Origin: Campylobacterales bacterium | Lineage (GTDB): Bacteria > Campylobacterota > Campylobacteria > Campylobacterales > QNZT01 | Assembly (NCBI GenBank): GCA_027055005.1 | Contig: JALUNR010000019.1 | Span: forward strand, 1 to 15,854 | Direction: 5' to 3' | Length of the DNA: 15,854 nucleotides | In this document: positions 15,100 through 15,854 of the stretch, piece after piece | How positions within the stretch are numbered: position 1 is the stretch's first letter | Layout: each line of letters opens with the position of its first letter | The notes under the pieces: generated by a model | The model's database searches: none | Told to the model about the DNA's origin: nothing | Seen by the model: the letters and a program-made list of their open reading frames with translations, nothing else | Position numbers and translations under genes: made by a program

Positions 15100-15563
15100 G
15101 ATTGAAGCTCTGCTAATCTTTCTCTTACTTTATCAACATGACCTTTTACTCTAACCTTGCTCCAAATCTCAGCTATTTTTCCATCTGGATCTATCAAAAA
15201 TGTAGTTCTAACAACTCCCATATACTCTCTTCCACACATCTTTTTAAGTTGCCAAACTCCATACTCCTCACAAAGTTTTTTATCTTCATCACTCAAAAGT
15301 GTGATATCAAGATCTTTCTTTTCGATAAAGTTTCTATGTTTTTTAGGACTATCAGGACTTACTCCAAGTATAACCGCATCCAAATCCTCAAAAGTTGGAA
15401 CATTTGCTGTAAAATCACAAGCTTCAGTTGTACATCCTGGAGTATTGTCTTTTGGATAAAAGTATAAAACTATCCATTTTCCTTTTATATCTCTTAAACA
15501 AACTTCATTTTCATCTTGATTTGGTAAGCAAAACTCTGGTGCTTTTGTTCCTACTTCTAACAT
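15096..15563 (-). CDS. bcp: thioredoxin-dependent thiol peroxidase (BCP-type peroxiredoxin)
   Basis: This 155-residue protein reduces hydrogen peroxide and organic peroxides using electrons from thioredoxin. It is a standard BCP/PrxQ peroxiredoxin of thioredoxin fold. LYFYPKDNTPGCTTEAC (33-49) holds the peroxidatic C44 and, five residues on, the resolving C49, the atypical 2-Cys arrangement of E. coli BCP. GVSPDSPKKHRNFIEK and RTTFLIDPDGKI are further family motifs. Other cysteines (C12, C22, C93, C109) are more numerous than usual. The ATG at 15563 is preceded by AGGAG. It is the first gene of the minus-strand cluster, is coupled to queH, and lies opposite the phosphohexomutase gene. Confidence 0.96.
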   Translation of the reverse strand: MLEVGTKAPEFCLPNQDENEVCLRDIKGKWIVLYFYPKDNTPGCTTEACDFTANVPTFEDLDAVILGVSPDSPKKHRNFIEKKDLDITLLSDEDKKLCEEYGVWQLKKMCGREYMGVVRTTFLIDPDGKIAEIWSKVRVKGHVDKVRERLAELQS

Positions 15564-15587
15564 ATAATTACTCCTAATATTTTTTTC

Positions 15588-15595
15588 ATTATAAT
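15588..15595. promoter_or_regulatory. overlapping divergent -10 boxes (bcp / phosphohexomutase)
   Basis: The palindrome ATTATAAT contains TATAAT on the plus strand (15590-15595) and on the minus strand (15593 to 15588). Each is 24 bases from the start codon it would serve (15620 to the right, 15563 to the left), and each gene has a good ribosome binding site in between (AAGGA and AGGAG). The whole spacer is only 56 bases. Both genes may therefore be read from one symmetrical promoter core. No clear -35 boxes are seen. Confidence 0.5.
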
Positions 15596-15619
15596 ACAGA
15601 AAAATGATTAAGGAACTTT

Positions 15620-15854
15620 ATGAAGAGTATATTTAGAGAGTATGATATAAGAGGAATATATGAGCAAGAATTAAATGAGGATATAGTTAAAAAGATAGGT
15701 TACTTTTTAGCCCTTAAAATAAAGGATATTGGTAACTTTGTAGCAGTTGGATATGATGCAAGAGTTCACTCTCCAACACTGGCAGGATGGCTTACTAGTG
15801 GATTTAATAAAGCTGGAGTTAAAGTTTTAAATATGGGGCTTGTTGCAACTCCTG
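15620..15854 (+). CDS. phosphomannomutase/phosphoglucomutase (3' partial)
   Basis: The first 78 residues of an alpha-D-phosphohexomutase run off the right edge. FREYDIRGIY at the N-terminus is the hallmark of bacterial PMM/PGM enzymes (ManB/AlgC type). VAVGYDARVHSPTLAGWLTSG follows, which is the usual substrate-loop strand with the Arg before the catalytic serine region. KAGVKVLNMGLVATP also fits. The enzyme interconverts hexose 1- and 6-phosphates for polysaccharide and lipooligosaccharide sugars. The ATG is preceded by AAGGA (15610-15614). The catalytic TASHNP motif lies outside the window, so mannose versus glucose preference cannot be judged. Confidence 0.92.
   Translation, partial: MKSIFREYDIRGIYEQELNEDIVKKIGYFLALKIKDIGNFVAVGYDARVHSPTLAGWLTSGFNKAGVKVLNMGLVATP

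Noticed and set aside
1..15854. Mobile element, CRISPR array, tRNA, rRNA or defence/toxin system
   Set aside because: Both strands are almost fully covered by housekeeping genes; no transposase, integrase, spaced direct repeats or cloverleaf sequence was seen.

Overview
The window looks like core chromosome of an AT-rich member of the Campylobacterota, most probably Arcobacter-like. The pointers are the very low GC content, A/T-biased codons, the short leaders with -10 boxes but poor -35 boxes, a MOMP/OprD-type porin, an unusually short Sua5/YrdC-type protein, and the gene order bcp - queH - fabZ - lpxA - clpX - mreB - mreC - carB. From memory, a similar order occurs in Campylobacter; no search was run. 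I see no mobile element, CRISPR array, rRNA, tRNA or defence cassette.

Left part (1-5278). A truncated pseudopilin-like 3' end and a complete type IV/II pseudopilin are followed at once by priA. The coding frame of priA opens well upstream of its first ATG/GTG/TTG codon (TTG at 998). The best start is a rare ATT at 749 with an AAGGA ribosome binding site, and it lies inside the terminator-like hairpin that ends the pseudopilin unit. PriA converges with a minus-strand MOMP/OprD-like porin, and the two genes share the stop tetranucleotide CTAG. A 214-base, extremely AT-rich divergent spacer separates the porin from a CPA2-type Na+/H+ antiporter gene on the plus strand.

Middle (5275-6019). The antiporter converges with a small exported protein of unknown function, again with a 4-base stop overlap. 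In both convergent pairs a strong hairpin sits inside the plus-strand gene 50-60 bases beyond the minus-strand stop.

Right part (6020-15563) is a tightly packed minus-strand cluster, read from right to left: bcp peroxiredoxin, queH (queuosine tRNA modification), fabZ and lpxA (fatty acid and lipid A synthesis), clpX (protein unfoldase), mreB and mreC (rod shape), carB (carbamoyl phosphate for arginine and pyrimidines), and a minimal Sua5/TsaC-like protein (t6A tRNA modification). Most junctions overlap or have gaps of 4-42 bases, which points to one or a few operons with translational coupling. mreD is absent next to mreC.

Right edge (15564-15854). A 56-base divergent spacer with two overlapping -10 boxes separates bcp from the 5' end of a phosphomannomutase/phosphoglucomutase gene that runs off the window. 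The most interesting unexplained structure is the pseudopilin/priA junction at 710-757, where a promoter, a terminator hairpin, a ribosome binding site and a rare start codon are superimposed.
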